Assembly: GCF_018691265.1 (NCBI RefSeq)
Contig: NW_024881329.1
Span: 4,588,001-4,652,000, forward strand
Length of the DNA: 64,000 nt
Direction of reading: 5' to 3'
From: Tyto alba
Lineage: Eukaryota > Chordata > Aves > Strigiformes > Tytonidae
Shown here: one piece after another, positions 63,801-64,000 of the stretch
Position numbering within the stretch: position 1 is the stretch's first letter
How the letters are laid out: the number at the start of each line of letters is the position of its first letter
Notes under the pieces: model-generated
The model's database searches: none
Told to the model about the DNA's origin: nothing
Seen by the model: only the letters and a program-made list of their open reading frames with translations
Made by a program: the position numbers and the translations under genes

Positions 63801-64000
63801 TACTGTGCAGCAAGGCATGGGTGTTACGTTGGTCTCAAAACAATTGGTTTACAGCCCCAGGCAGAGCAACCTTCCTCTCACTCTCATCTCGGGCAAGTCA
63901 GTGTTTCTGGAAGGTGGCCAGGCAAGATCAGATTCATCAGCCAATAAAATTGTCTAAAGCTGCCGTTCCACAGGAGACCGTTCCTCTGGCTGCAGACTCA
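57864..64000. other. Non-coding stretch after CR1, no gene seen
   Basis: Strongly AT-rich between about 60250 and 61000, with a short GC-rich patch at 61200-61400 and a TATATA/TGTGTG palindrome-like stretch near 63763-63782. A 123-codon frame at 58992-59363 has no recognisable domain. No exon or RNA gene supported. Confidence 0.55.
59853..59900. repeat. G-rich low-complexity stretch
   Basis: G-dominated sequence with GGGGGG, GGGG, GGAGGGAAGGG and GGGTTGGGTTGGG blocks. It can in principle form a quadruplex but is less regular than the 32.5-kb tract. Confidence 0.7.

Noticed and set aside
1..64000. CRISPR arrays, phage, operons or other bacterial-type systems
   Set aside because: No direct-repeat arrays, no closely packed long frames and no ribosome-binding-site pattern; CR1 and the single CpG island show vertebrate DNA.
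1..64000. tRNA, rRNA, snoRNA or endogenous retrovirus genes
   Set aside because: I found no box A/box B pair with a cloverleaf, no rRNA core motif, and no LTR pair or gag/pol motif; a covariance-model search was not possible here.

Overview
The window reads as a nuclear genomic segment from a vertebrate, most likely a bird. The best evidence is a CR1 LINE 3' end at about 57185-57863. It carries the end of the CR1 reverse-transcriptase reading frame and closes on the ATTCTATG-type 3' repeat typical of avian CR1. A second, antisense CR1 3' fragment lies at about 54674-54815. The sequence is AT-rich with low repeat density, several old MIR/CORE-SINE-like fragments, long homopolymers and one sharp CpG island. 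Open frames are almost all under 130 codons and unrelated to known proteins, so no prokaryote-style gene is present. Nothing resembles an operon, phage, CRISPR array or other compact system.

Layout. (1) About 1-22.4 kb: non-coding sequence, probably intronic if the minus-strand gene model is right. Short stretches with good splice borders on the minus strand are listed as weak exon candidates (842-892, 3210-3242, 17817-17841, 19119-19207). A TATA-containing, locally GC-rich possible promoter lies near 16.2 kb, also facing left. (2) About 22.4-24.6 kb: the most gene-like part. A CpG island (about 23.79-24.44 kb) contains a strong minus-strand splice donor after position 24010. It is followed leftward by a candidate 5' exon (22871-22953) and a candidate first coding exon (22469-22620). 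That exon opens with a short N-terminus and a hydrophobic, membrane-anchor-like segment and ends on a consensus donor. I do not recognise the protein. (3) About 24.6-50 kb: non-coding sequence with a G-rich quadruplex-prone tract, a CA microsatellite and poly(A) tracts. (4) About 50.2-50.5 kb: a small GC-rich open frame with a signal-peptide-like start and a splice donor, weakly supported. (5) About 54.6-57.9 kb: the CR1 pieces. (6) The rest to 64 kb: AT-rich non-coding sequence.

No product is assigned a function. The gene model is inferred from splice signals, reading phase and the CpG island only. Short exon-like matches arise often by chance in 64 kb, and the confidences reflect this.
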